Below, one piece after another: positions 29,846 through 37,299 of a stretch of DNA of 64,000 nt. Position 1 is the first letter of the stretch; every line of letters starts with the position of its first letter. Under the pieces are notes generated by a model, which was not told the DNA's origin, ran no database searches, and saw only the letters and a list, made by a program, of their open reading frames with translations. The position numbers and the translations under genes were made by a program. The DNA is from JAEUOS01 sp040382235 (GTDB lineage Bacteria > Pseudomonadota > Gammaproteobacteria > Burkholderiales > JAEUOS01): the NCBI GenBank assembly GCA_040382235.1, contig JBEIFV010000007.1, positions 1 to 64,000 on the forward strand, in the 5' to 3' direction.

Positions 29846-32193
29846 GTGGGCTTGGCGGCGGTTGGATTTGAAGGGTTTGTGGCGCTTTCGCTTGAACGGC
29901 TGCTGCGCAAGACTTGCCACACCCGCGCCGGTGTCGCCGGCATGTCCAGGTGCGCGATGCCGAGAGGCCGCAGGGCATCGACCATCGCGTTCATCAGGGT
30001 CGGCAGCGCGCCGGTGGTACCGGCCTCGCCGGCGCCCTTGGCGCCCAGGAAGTTGCTGGGGCTCGATACGGGATGCTCGACCGCCCTGATCTGCGGCAGC
30101 AATCCGGCACGTGGCATGTAGTAGTCCATGAAGCTGCCGCTCTGCAACTGCCCGGATTCGCGGTCATACACACTGTGTTCGCCGAACACCTGGCCCGCCC
30201 CCTGCAGGATGCCGCCGTGCAATTGCCCTTCGACCAAGGTGTGGTTGAGCACGGTGCCGCAATCGTCGACCGCGACATAGCTCAAAACCTCGGTGGCGCC
30301 GGTGTCGGGGTCGATCTCGACTTCGGCCACATGCGCGCCGCTGGGGAAGGCGCGCGACAGCAGTACCTCGCCTTCCGCATCCAGCGGATGCTGCGCGGCG
30401 CCACGGTATTCGGCGATCAGGTCGGTGAGCGCGACGCCCAGGTCGGTGCCCTTGACGCGATAGGTGCCATCGACAAATTCGATATCATCGGCCGCGGCCT
30501 CAAGCCGGGTTGCCGCCAGCAGCGAGCCCTTGCGCACCACTTCCAAGGCGCCCAGCTTGAAGGCGCTGCCATATTGCTGCGTGGAGCGCGAGCCGACCAC
30601 GCCGTTGCCCATCAGGGTCGCTGTGACCGGGTCGTTGGTGGAGAGCCTGATCTGCAGCGGGTCGATGCCCAGGGTGCGCGCCACCAGTTCCGGGTACACC
30701 GTTTCATGCCCCTGGCCGTGGTTTTGCGTTACCGCGTGCAGCACCAGGCCGCCATCGCCATCGAAGCGCAGCGCCACCTGGTCTTTCGGCGCCACGCCCC
30801 CGCCTGAAGGTTCGAGGAACAAGGCCAGCCCCAGGCCGCGCAGCTTGCCGCGCGCCTGCGATCCGGTGCGTCGCGCCGCGAAGCCGGCCCAGTCGGCGTG
30901 CACCACCGCCTTGTCGATCAAGCCGGCGAAATCACCGGAATCGTAGCTGGCGCCGGCGGCGTTGGTGAACGGCATGGCGTCCTTGGGAATCGCGTTCTTG
31001 CGGCGAATCGCCACCCGGTCCAGCCCTAGCTGGGCGGCGGCCTCGTCAACCAGTCGTTCCACCGCATAGGCCATGTCGGGGCGGCCGGCACCGCGGTAGG
31101 CGGTGGTCGGGCAGGTGTGGGTGAGCACGCAGCGATGGCGGCCGTAACCGGTGGTCACGCTGTAGGCGCCGCCGATGGTCAGGCTGCCGTTCATGGTGTT
31201 GATCAGCGGGCCGGCCGGGGTCAGGTAGGCGCCCTGGTCGCACAGCCAGTGCATGCGAAAAGCGCGAAAAGTGCCGTCACGGTCGAGCGCCAGTTCGGCC
31301 TCGATAGTGAGCGCACGGCCATGCGCCTCGGTGGCCAGTTGCTCGGTGCGGCTGCCGGTCCACTTGATGGGCGCGCGCAGTTCTCGCGCGGCCCACATCA
31401 GGATCACATAGTCCATGTAGGCCGCCGAGCGGGCGCCGAAGCCGCCGCCCACGTCCTGCGCGTGGATCCGCACCTTGGCCGGTTCCAGGCCGAGGATGTG
31501 ACACAGCCCCGGGCGCATCATGGTGGCGCCCTGGTTGGGCACGTACAGGTCGAATTGGCCGCTGGCGGAGTTGAAGTCGACCAGGCAGGCGCGCGGCTCC
31601 ATCGGGCAGGGCGCCACGCGCTGGCTTTCCAGGCGCAGGCGCACCACATGTTGGGCCGAGTCGATGGCCGCCGCGGTGGTGGCCTCGTTGCCGTACTCAT
31701 AGTCGAAGGCGATGTTGCCGGGCACCGATGCATGCACCAGCGGTGCATCGGTTGCGACGGCGTCTTCCGGGTTGGCGATTGCCGCCAAGTCTTCATAGTC
31801 CACCGCGATCAAGCCAGCGGCATCCTGCGCGGCGGCTGCGCTGGTGGCGACCACCAGTGCCACCTCTTCACCTACATAACGCACGCAGTCGCTGGCGAAA
31901 GGGCGGCGCGGCGGCACGACGATCGCCTGGCCGCCACGACCGGGAAAGCTCACCAGGGTCCCGGGCGGCTTGAAGTTGGCGCCGCCGGTGTCCGCCGCGG
32001 TAAAGACCGCGGTAACGCCGGGCGCGGCGCGCGCCGCGCTGCTGTCGATGCCCTTGATCAGCGCGGATGCGCGGTCGGCGCGCACGAAGGCCGCGTGCAA
32101 CTGGCCCGGCAGATTGACGTCGGCGGTGTAGCGGCCGCTGCCGGTAATCAGCCGGCGGTCTTCGCGGCGGCCGGTGAATGGGAAGTCGGTCAT
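29842..32193 (-). CDS. Xanthine dehydrogenase-family molybdopterin-binding subunit (CoxL-like, not CODH)
   Basis: The 783-residue product has the N-terminal FTGRREDRRLITGSGRYTAD, the pterin-contacting DVGGGFGARS near residue 245, AYRGAGRPD near 370, and GAKGAGEAGT with the catalytic Glu near 735. The CO dehydrogenase active loop with a catalytic Cys is absent, so it is a general aldehyde or heterocycle hydroxylase. Medium FAD and small [2Fe-2S] subunit genes, which it normally needs, are not adjacent. It runs into the SlyD-like gene with a four-base overlap. Substrate unknown. Confidence 0.9.
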   Translation of the reverse strand: MTDFPFTGRREDRRLITGSGRYTADVNLPGQLHAAFVRADRASALIKGIDSSAARAAPGVTAVFTAADTGGANFKPPGTLVSFPGRGGQAIVVPPRRPFASDCVRYVGEEVALVVATSAAAAQDAAGLIAVDYEDLAAIANPEDAVATDAPLVHASVPGNIAFDYEYGNEATTAAAIDSAQHVVRLRLESQRVAPCPMEPRACLVDFNSASGQFDLYVPNQGATMMRPGLCHILGLEPAKVRIHAQDVGGGFGARSAAYMDYVILMWAARELRAPIKWTGSRTEQLATEAHGRALTIEAELALDRDGTFRAFRMHWLCDQGAYLTPAGPLINTMNGSLTIGGAYSVTTGYGRHRCVLTHTCPTTAYRGAGRPDMAYAVERLVDEAAAQLGLDRVAIRRKNAIPKDAMPFTNAAGASYDSGDFAGLIDKAVVHADWAGFAARRTGSQARGKLRGLGLALFLEPSGGGVAPKDQVALRFDGDGGLVLHAVTQNHGQGHETVYPELVARTLGIDPLQIRLSTNDPVTATLMGNGVVGSRSTQQYGSAFKLGALEVVRKGSLLAATRLEAAADDIEFVDGTYRVKGTDLGVALTDLIAEYRGAAQHPLDAEGEVLLSRAFPSGAHVAEVEIDPDTGATEVLSYVAVDDCGTVLNHTLVEGQLHGGILQGAGQVFGEHSVYDRESGQLQSGSFMDYYMPRAGLLPQIRAVEHPVSSPSNFLGAKGAGEAGTTGALPTLMNAMVDALRPLGIAHLDMPATPARVWQVLRSSRSSESATNPSNPTAAKPT

Positions 32194-32346
32194 GGGGTCG
32201 GGGAAAGGATCAATTGTGTGTTCATGCCCCCATTGTCAGGTAGGTCCGCCAGGCGTGCAACAAACCGACAGATTTCCCTGGGTTTGAGTTGCCGTTGGCG
32301 CTTATCCCGGGCGCCTTCGCAGCGGCCCATGTCGTAGCATTGCGCC

Positions 32347-33489
32347 ATGCCCCCGAACACCCCGCGCCGTCGCATCGCCCATCTCGACATGGACGCCTTC
32401 TACGCGTCAGTCGAGTTGCTGCGCCGGCCCGACCTGAAGGGCCTGCCGGTCGTCATCGGCGGGCGGCGCGCCGCCGCCGGCATGGGCCCGGAACCCTTGT
32501 CTTCCTACGCCGGCCGTGGTGTGGTCACCACCTGCACCTACGAAGCGCGCGCCTTCGGCGTGCATTCCGGCATGCCGATGATGAAGGCGCGCGCACTGTG
32601 TCCACAGGCACTGTCGCTGCCGCTGGATTTCGACGAATACCGCCGCTACTCGCGCCTGTTCAAGGCCGCCATCGCGGAGGTCGCGCCGACTATCGAAGAC
32701 CGCGGCATCGACGAGGTGTACATCGACCTCACCGAACTGCCGGGCGACGCGCGCGCGATTGCCAGCGCGATCAAGGCGCGGGTGCGTGCCGCCACCGGCC
32801 TCACCTGCTCGATCGCGGTGGCGCCCAACAAGCTCTTGGCCAAGATCGGCTCCGAACTCGACAAGCCCGATGGCCTGACGCTCATCGACCCGGAAGACCT
32901 GGAGCCGCTGATCTGGCCGCTGCCGGCCAAGCGTATCAACGGTGTCGGCCCCAAGGCCAACGAGAAATTGGCCGCCCTCAATATCGTCACCATCGGCGAC
33001 CTCGCGCGCGAGACGCCGGAATTCCTGATCCGCCATTTTGGCCAGAACTACGGCCGCTGGCTGCACGACTGCGCTTATGGCCGCGACGAGCGCCCGGTGG
33101 TTACCTTCTCCGAGCCGAAATCACGCAGCCGCGAAACCACCTTCGCCGAAGACACGCGCGACTTCGACCAGATCGCCGGCGTGCTGGTCAAGCTGTGTCA
33201 GCAAGTAGCGGAGGACCTGCAAAAGCGCGGCTACGCCGGGCGCACCGTCGGCGTGAAGCTGCGCTACACCGATTTCCAGATCGTCACGCGTGACAACACG
33301 CTGGAGATCGCGGTCAACGACGCGCAGGCGATTCGCAGGGCGGCCTTCGAGGCGCTTGCGAGGGTGGCGCCGCAACGCCGGTTGGCGCGGGCGATTCGCT
33401 TGATCGGGGTGCGCGTCGGTTCGTTGAGTCCGGAGGGTGCGGTGCCGTCTGAGACGGTGGTGCGGGGTCGGACACTTAGGTTGTTCTGA
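32347..33489 (+). CDS. dinB: DNA polymerase IV (Y-family)
   Basis: The 380-residue product has the Y-family catalytic motifs AHLDMDAFYASVELL at residue 11 and RGIDEVYIDLTEL near 118, with helix-hairpin-helix sequence RINGVGPKANEKL near 197 and a little-finger domain to the end. It replicates past lesions with low fidelity. Compared with usual DinB it carries about ten extra residues after VVIGG (around residues 41-58, RRAAAGMGPEP). The protein ends TLRLF, which resembles the beta-clamp binding motif. Divergent from the molybdenum hydroxylase gene. Confidence 0.95.
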   Translation: MPPNTPRRRIAHLDMDAFYASVELLRRPDLKGLPVVIGGRRAAAGMGPEPLSSYAGRGVVTTCTYEARAFGVHSGMPMMKARALCPQALSLPLDFDEYRRYSRLFKAAIAEVAPTIEDRGIDEVYIDLTELPGDARAIASAIKARVRAATGLTCSIAVAPNKLLAKIGSELDKPDGLTLIDPEDLEPLIWPLPAKRINGVGPKANEKLAALNIVTIGDLARETPEFLIRHFGQNYGRWLHDCAYGRDERPVVTFSEPKSRSRETTFAEDTRDFDQIAGVLVKLCQQVAEDLQKRGYAGRTVGVKLRYTDFQIVTRDNTLEIAVNDAQAIRRAAFEALARVAPQRRLARAIRLIGVRVGSLSPEGAVPSETVVRGRTLRLF

Positions 33490-33822
33490 GGGTTCTACAA
33501 CTTGTCAATGGTTCGCCATATCAGCATCGAGATCGAGTCCTGATGCCTGGCGTTCAACGTCTTGCAGGCGTGTCCGTGGCGGGCTGAATCGGAGCAAATG
33601 GGGCGCCTTCGCTCGCTGCCGATTCTGGAGTGACCCGAAATCGATTTATCCCAGCGGCCAACGGCCGCATGAGAATGGACAGCGGCCGTTCAGAGCGCGC
33701 GCGAGCTCGGAGATTGGCAGGCCGGTATCGGCCATCAAGAGTCATTCGCCGGCAAAACCTGTCGGGCCGGTTCAGACTGATTGCGGACGTCGGCATTTCT
33801 CCGAAGCAGCCGTCCAAAATGC
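33490..33822. other. Intergenic stretch, no gene seen
   Basis: No frame with natural composition is found. Bases 33650-33720 are rich in CGGCCAACGGCCGC and GCGGCCGTTC blocks, which look like part of a dispersed intergenic repeat, but no second copy could be matched within this window. The stretch ends at the terminator of the PEP-CTERM gene. Confidence 0.5.
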
Positions 33823-33848
33823 AAAACGGGAGCCGCAGCCCCCGTTCT
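33823..33848 (-). terminator. Rho-independent terminator of the PEP-CTERM gene
   Basis: On the minus strand AACGGG-GGCTGCGGCT-CCCGTT is followed by TT and further T residues. It lies 23 bp after the gene's stop codon. Confidence 0.75.
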
Positions 33849-33870
33849 TAATTGCAGCTTTACCTGTGTA

Positions 33871-34668
33871 TCAGGCAGCCGACTGTTGCTTCCTGCGACG
33901 CGCCATGAACCCAAGCAGACCAAGACCAGCCAACATCATGGCGTAGGTGCTTGCCTCCGGGACGACGCCGGTCACTTCAAAGGGGGTGGCATACCCGGCG
34001 GCTTGGGCAAGCGGCGAGCCGGGAATCGCTGGATCGCCTAGGACATCTGACCCTAGGGCAAACCGCAGTAGGAACGGACCCTTGACGGGTGCATAAGATG
34101 CGGAGAATCCGAACCCTGGCAGGCTCTGACCGAGTGCAACCCCAGGGGCATCGTCGTCGGCGTACCAGTCCCAACTGAGCGCAGCCCAACCAGGATAGCC
34201 TTGACCCCCGAATGGGTAGGAGATGCTTGAACCTGTGTCTATGTGCCAATACCAGCCACTCTCCTCCGAACCATTTTTACACGTCGCGGGGCATGTGATA
34301 TTGGTAATACCCGCATCGGAAAAGTAGGGGATCAAGAGCCAGTACGCCCAAGGGTACGCTTCCAGACCGGGCGAGCCATTCGACACGGACTCGTTATGAA
34401 TGGTCAACTCATATTTCCATGAGTCAGACCCAATCTGCGTCACGACCGAGGATACCGATGCTTTGGTCGGAGTAGGGTCGGGGATGATCTGGGCGCTAGC
34501 CGTTCCGCTCGACAGTCCGACAGCGACAGCAGCTGACAAGACCGATGTTTTCAAGCATCTTTCGAAACGTATGGACATCGCCAGACCCACGCGCGGCTTG
34601 CTTCGGAGTCGTGACCAGCGCTCTTGGCAGGCTGCCAAGGATGGTGCGCTAACCAGATTCTTGCTCAT
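33871..34668 (-). CDS. PEP-CTERM sorting-domain protein
   Basis: The 265-residue product has a signal segment (CLKTSVLSAAVAVGLSSGTA) that would be cleaved near ASAQ. A secreted domain with Trp- and Tyr-rich strands and one CPATC pair follows, and then the C-terminal sorting signal VPEASTYAMMLAGLGLLGFM with the basic tail ARRRKQQ. Such proteins are recognised by an exosortase (EpsH family) and exported for surface or biofilm use. The motif reads PEA where PEP is usual. AAGGGA seven bases before 34668 supports that start, giving an unusually long n-region; an ATG at 34578 is the alternative. No exosortase gene is in the window. Confidence 0.88.
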   Translation of the reverse strand: MSKNLVSAPSLAACQERWSRLRSKPRVGLAMSIRFERCLKTSVLSAAVAVGLSSGTASAQIIPDPTPTKASVSSVVTQIGSDSWKYELTIHNESVSNGSPGLEAYPWAYWLLIPYFSDAGITNITCPATCKNGSEESGWYWHIDTGSSISYPFGGQGYPGWAALSWDWYADDDAPGVALGQSLPGFGFSASYAPVKGPFLLRFALGSDVLGDPAIPGSPLAQAAGYATPFEVTGVVPEASTYAMMLAGLGLLGFMARRRKQQSAA

Positions 34669-34721
34669 TTGAATTTCCCTTCACTCTTATACTCGGGTTG
34701 CATGCAACTTACTGGCTGATT

Positions 34722-34737
34722 TGCAGACGCGCTGCCA
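34722..34737 (-). promoter_or_regulatory. Candidate sigma-54 promoter of the PEP-CTERM gene
   Basis: The minus strand reads TGGCAGCGCGTCTGCA, keeping the GG and GC dinucleotides of the -24/-12 elements exactly ten bases apart. Transcription would begin near 34711, about 43 nt before the ATG. Downstream at 34697-34708 is the perfect palindrome GTTGCATGCAAC. PEP-CTERM systems in this group are often under a PrsK/PrsR sigma-54 circuit, which makes the match more likely than chance. Confidence 0.4.
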
Positions 34738-35472
34738 GTGCCTCAATCAATTGCACAACTACTTGTTTTTTGGAACCACAAACCAGACCAAATCTAGCAA
34801 GCAACTAAACCGACGTCCGACCGCAACAATTTCCGACACTTTTCTGAAGTCAAGGCAGGCAAAGGGGTCGGGGTCAAAATGACTTCCAATAGCCTTTGAA
34901 AGTCAGGCCGACCCACACAATCCGGCACGAAGAAAGTAACCGGTAAGTGTCCCTAGCGCAATAGTCCGCACGGGCTGAAGAATCGTTTAACGGTCAAGCG
35001 TTCGGAGGTAGCCCGATAGGTGCCGACAGGGTTACGGACTATGCTTGTACAGGGCTTCAACCCGATGGCATTTGCCCGTAGCCAACACAATCAACATAGA
35101 GCTACGAAATCTCGCGTTTGTTGACCTATGTCAACAGAAGCGCGAATACCAGAGTTGCGGAACTTTTCAGGTTGGATCACGGCAGCGATTTTTGAGGCGA
35201 AGGTGGCCGTCCGCTTCTGTTAAGGGTTGTCCGACACCTGCCCGGCGCATAGGACGGTCGTGCGCGAGACACCGAGCTGAGGGCAGGTGTTGGACAAGCC
35301 TTAACAGCAACCGCCCGACGGTGAATCGTGAATCGTTCGGCCGGAATCAGCCAGGAAGCTGCCGTTGACGGTTCGCCCGGCTACGCAAATCGACTAGGAG
35401 TTGCGGGTCAGTTGCCGCTACGGGTGACCGGCAACTTGCCGGCGGGCTGACCGGGCCATGGCCCCGGCCGCT
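34738..35472. other. Long intergenic stretch, no gene seen
   Basis: About 730 bp between the PEP-CTERM promoter and the HigBA promoter have no convincing coding frame. At 34864-34890 the block GGGGTCGGGGTCAAAATGAC resembles the ends of REP-associated transposase elements. A large imperfect inverted repeat occupies 35219-35305. Confidence 0.5.
35219..35305. repeat. Inverted repeat, 25-bp arms
   Basis: Arms GTTAAGGGTTGTCCGACACC (35219 on, 25 bp) and its complement at 35281-35305 differ at two positions, with 37 bp between them. Weaker symmetry continues outside both arms. It could be a small non-autonomous element or a strong RNA hairpin. Confidence 0.7.
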
Positions 35473-35501
35473 TTGACATAATGTAGTGCATAAACTACAA
35501 T
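35473..35501 (+). promoter_or_regulatory. Consensus sigma-70 promoter with overlapping operator, HigBA
   Basis: TTGACA at 35473-35478 and TACAAT at 35496-35501 are 17 bp apart. The inverted repeat TGTAGT-GCATAA-ACTACA (35482-35499) lies between and across the -10 element, so bound antitoxin would block polymerase. Predicted transcription starts at about 35508, the first base of the toxin's GTG codon. Confidence 0.8.
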
Positions 35502-35507
35502 CGTGTT

Positions 35508-35807
35508 GTGGCTATCGAGATCAAACAGACAGAGATCTTCCGGAAGTGGCGAGTGCGACTGAAAGACGAGAGGGTGCGAGCCCTGATCGCATCGCGTCTG
35601 GATCGTCTGGCCTTTGGTCACGCGGGCGATGCGGAGCCGGTCGGGGACGGCATCAGCGAGTTGCGCATCCATCATGGCCCCGGCTACCGAATCTATATCA
35701 AGCGCCAGGGCGACGAGATCATCATCTTGCTGTGCGGGGGTGACAAGAGCACCCAGAACAAGGACATCAGGGCCGCGAAACGGCTCGCGAAGGAATGGAG
35801 CACGTGA
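35508..35807 (+). CDS. HigB-like toxin (RelE superfamily, addiction module killer protein)
   Basis: The 99-residue product starts with GTG and reads MAIEIKQTEIFRKWRVRLKD, then SELRIHHGPGYRIYIKRQGD and EIIILLCGGDKSTQNKDIRA. That is the Gp49/HigB-type killer family, whose members bind ribosomes and cleave mRNA. Toxin comes before antitoxin, as in higBA. The start falls at the predicted transcription start, so the message may be leaderless. The antitoxin gene follows one base later. Confidence 0.92.
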   Translation: MAIEIKQTEIFRKWRVRLKDERVRALIASRLDRLAFGHAGDAEPVGDGISELRIHHGPGYRIYIKRQGDEIIILLCGGDKSTQNKDIRAAKRLAKEWST

Positions 35808-35808
35808 A

Positions 35809-36102
35809 ATGCCCGGCAAGTTGACTACCTACGATCCCGCCGAAGACCTGGCCTCCGATGCGGCGATCGCGACCTTCATGGCCGAAGCGTTCGCCACCCA
35901 GGATGCGGGCTACATCGCGCATGCACTCGGCGTCGTCGCGCGTGCCAAGGGCATGTCGCAGATCGCCGGTCAGACCGGCTTGTCACGCGAACAGCTCTAT
36001 CGTTCGTTCAGTGAAAACGGCAATCCCACGCTCAAGACCACGCTCGCGGTGATGAAGGCCCTCGGCCTCGAGCTGAGCGCCAAGGTTCCGCAAACGGCTT
36101 GA
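35809..36102 (+). CDS. HigA-like antitoxin (addiction module antidote)
   Basis: The 97-residue product MPGKLTTYDPAEDLASDAAI has the family N-terminal toxin-binding arm, then a Cro/C1-type helix-turn-helix MSQIAGQTGLSREQLYRSF and GNPTLKTTLAVMKALGLEL. It neutralises the HigB-like toxin and is expected to repress the promoter at 35473 through the TGTAGT palindrome. The ATG lies one base after the toxin stop. Confidence 0.92.
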   Translation: MPGKLTTYDPAEDLASDAAIATFMAEAFATQDAGYIAHALGVVARAKGMSQIAGQTGLSREQLYRSFSENGNPTLKTTLAVMKALGLELSAKVPQTA

Positions 36103-36106
36103 CGGG

Positions 36107-36269
36107 CTACTTCATGATGCGTGCGTCACGCATTGCGATGGCAACTACGTCGGCATCCAGGGTGCGATTCCCGAGCGGTAGATTCAGGGTGTGAAGCGCG
36201 TCATGACCGGCCAGGGTCGGCGATGACGCAAGGCGCAGCAGCAACTGCGCATAGACTAAGAAATCTCAT
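36107..36269 (-). pseudogene. DUF5615 (PIN-like) toxin relic
   Basis: From an ATG at 36269 the minus strand reads MRFL, shifts frame, then reads VYAQLLLRLASS, AGHDALHTLNLPLGNRTLDA and MRDARIMK before TAG at 36107. The AGHDA-HTL-LPLGNRTxDA stretch is characteristic of DUF5615 toxins. The conserved VVTKDADF end is lost, so it is inactive. The partner DUF433 antitoxin is not seen. Confidence 0.7.
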
Positions 36270-36336
36270 GACGGGGCCTACGGCAATACCCTTCGACCTG
36301 GCGCCGCGAGTCGCTGGTTAGCCGTATGATTCCAGT

Positions 36337-36525
36337 ATGGAAAAATTCGTCACCCGCACGGTTCTCAAGGCTGATTCGCGCGACCTCGCCTATTGGCTTT
36401 CGCGGTCGGTCGAAGAGCGGATCGCGGCCGTCGAACTGTTCCGGCAACAGTGGTTTGCGCAGCACCCGCATGCTGAACAAAGACTTCAAAGAGTTTGCCG
36501 GATTACTCAACTCCACCGGGGTTGA
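36337..36525 (+). CDS. Small conserved hypothetical partner of a nucleotidyltransferase gene
   Basis: The 62-residue product MEKFVTRTVLKADSRDLAYW continues LSRSVEERIAAVELFRQQWF and HAEQRLQRVCRI. Small proteins of this pattern (YW-L-R-x-EERLAAVE) are typically encoded just before a MNT-like nucleotidyltransferase and the two are treated as a possible toxin-antitoxin or defence pair. The frame here overlaps the start of the nucleotidyltransferase relic. It looks intact even though its partner is broken. Confidence 0.65.
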   Translation: MEKFVTRTVLKADSRDLAYWLSRSVEERIAAVELFRQQWFAQHPHAEQRLQRVCRITQLHRG

Positions 36526-36784
36526 ATAGGTGGTGGTCGGTGGCTATGCGTTGGCCGCTTATGGGCATCCGCGCTACACCGGGGACCTCGACATCTGGGT
36601 GCGCTGCACACCCGCCAACTCCGCAAAGCTGCTCGTTGCTCTTCGCCAATTCGGTTTTGGCGCTCTGGGTTTGGCCGAGAGCGATTTTCTGGTGCCCGGA
36701 TCTGTCGTTCAATTGGGGTATCCGCCGGCACGGATCGATATTCTTACCTCGATCGACGGTGTCGATTTCGATTCCTATTCGTGA
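36470..36784 (+). pseudogene. Nucleotidyltransferase (MNT-like) relic 1 with in-frame amber codon
   Basis: From ATG 36470 the frame reads MLNKDFKEFAGLLNSTGVE, then TAG at 36527, then VVVGGYALAAYGHPRYTGDL and DIWVRCTPANSA, ending at 36784 after DGVDFDSYS. The GGYALAxxGxxRxTxDLDIW motif holds the catalytic Asp pair of MNT-domain nucleotidyltransferases. The family expects Tyr (TAC) at the TAG. The C-terminal third is missing too. A second partial copy is at 39877. Confidence 0.85.
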
Positions 36785-36847
36785 ATGTATCCGATGGTGC
36801 ATGAGCGGTCAAAGGCGCACGCAACCACGGGAAACCGATCGATCGCT
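36775..36847. repeat. 73-bp repeat, second copy at 42089-42161
   Basis: CTATTCGTGAATGTATCC begins this copy and CTATTCGTGGATGTATCC the other; both end GATCGCT 73 bp later. Here it follows the nucleotidyltransferase relic, there it forms the 3' end of a DUF4143 relic. Its identity is unknown. Confidence 0.8.
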
Positions 36848-37070
36848 CAATATCCCTGACCTTTTTCCAGCCCAACGCGCCTGATTTCCTCTCTATCGGC
36901 GCATTTGCACGCGGATTGGTCGAAAGGCCACCCTTAAGCCCTGTCGAGAACCAGTCCGGATTTGCCCCTCAAGCCGCCTGAAACCGATCGAGCCGCACGG
37001 CCGGTGCGCACGATGGTGGCTGCGCGGCCAGCCCCGGATGAGTAAGGATGCGTTGGATCACGGCAGGCTC

Positions 37071-37271
37071 CTCAACTGGGGGGCGGCCATGAGCCGCGGC
37101 CAGATTGCCGGCGACATTCCGGGCCTGGTGGTGGGTGTCAATCGCCTGGGGCGGGCGGTGTGCCGCGACCTGTTCGGGGCCGACCAGCAGCGGTTTTGCG
37201 AAGCCCTGCTGGTGCATGCCGAGCCTGAGTTGCGCGATACCCGCTACTACGTGCCCGCCGCGCGCTCCTAG
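37071..37271 (+). pseudogene. FAD/NAD(P)-binding oxidoreductase, C-terminal relic
   Basis: The frame reads LNWGAAMSRGQIAGDIPGLV, VGVNRLGRAVCRDLFGADQQ and closes RDTRYYVPAARS. It matches the last 66 residues of the flavoprotein at 1850 (NWGSAMSHGQLAGDIPGL and TRYYVPPKS) almost position by position. Nothing of the nucleotide-binding part precedes it, so it is a tail fragment of a paralogue. Confidence 0.85.
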
Positions 37272-37299
37272 CCGCCGCCGCAGGCAGGCGCCGCCCCGC

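Noticed and set aside
35219..35305. Possible integron attC site
   Set aside because: The arms are GTTAAGG...CCTTAAC, the opposite order to the RYYYAAC...GTTRRRY core of attC, and no integrase is near.
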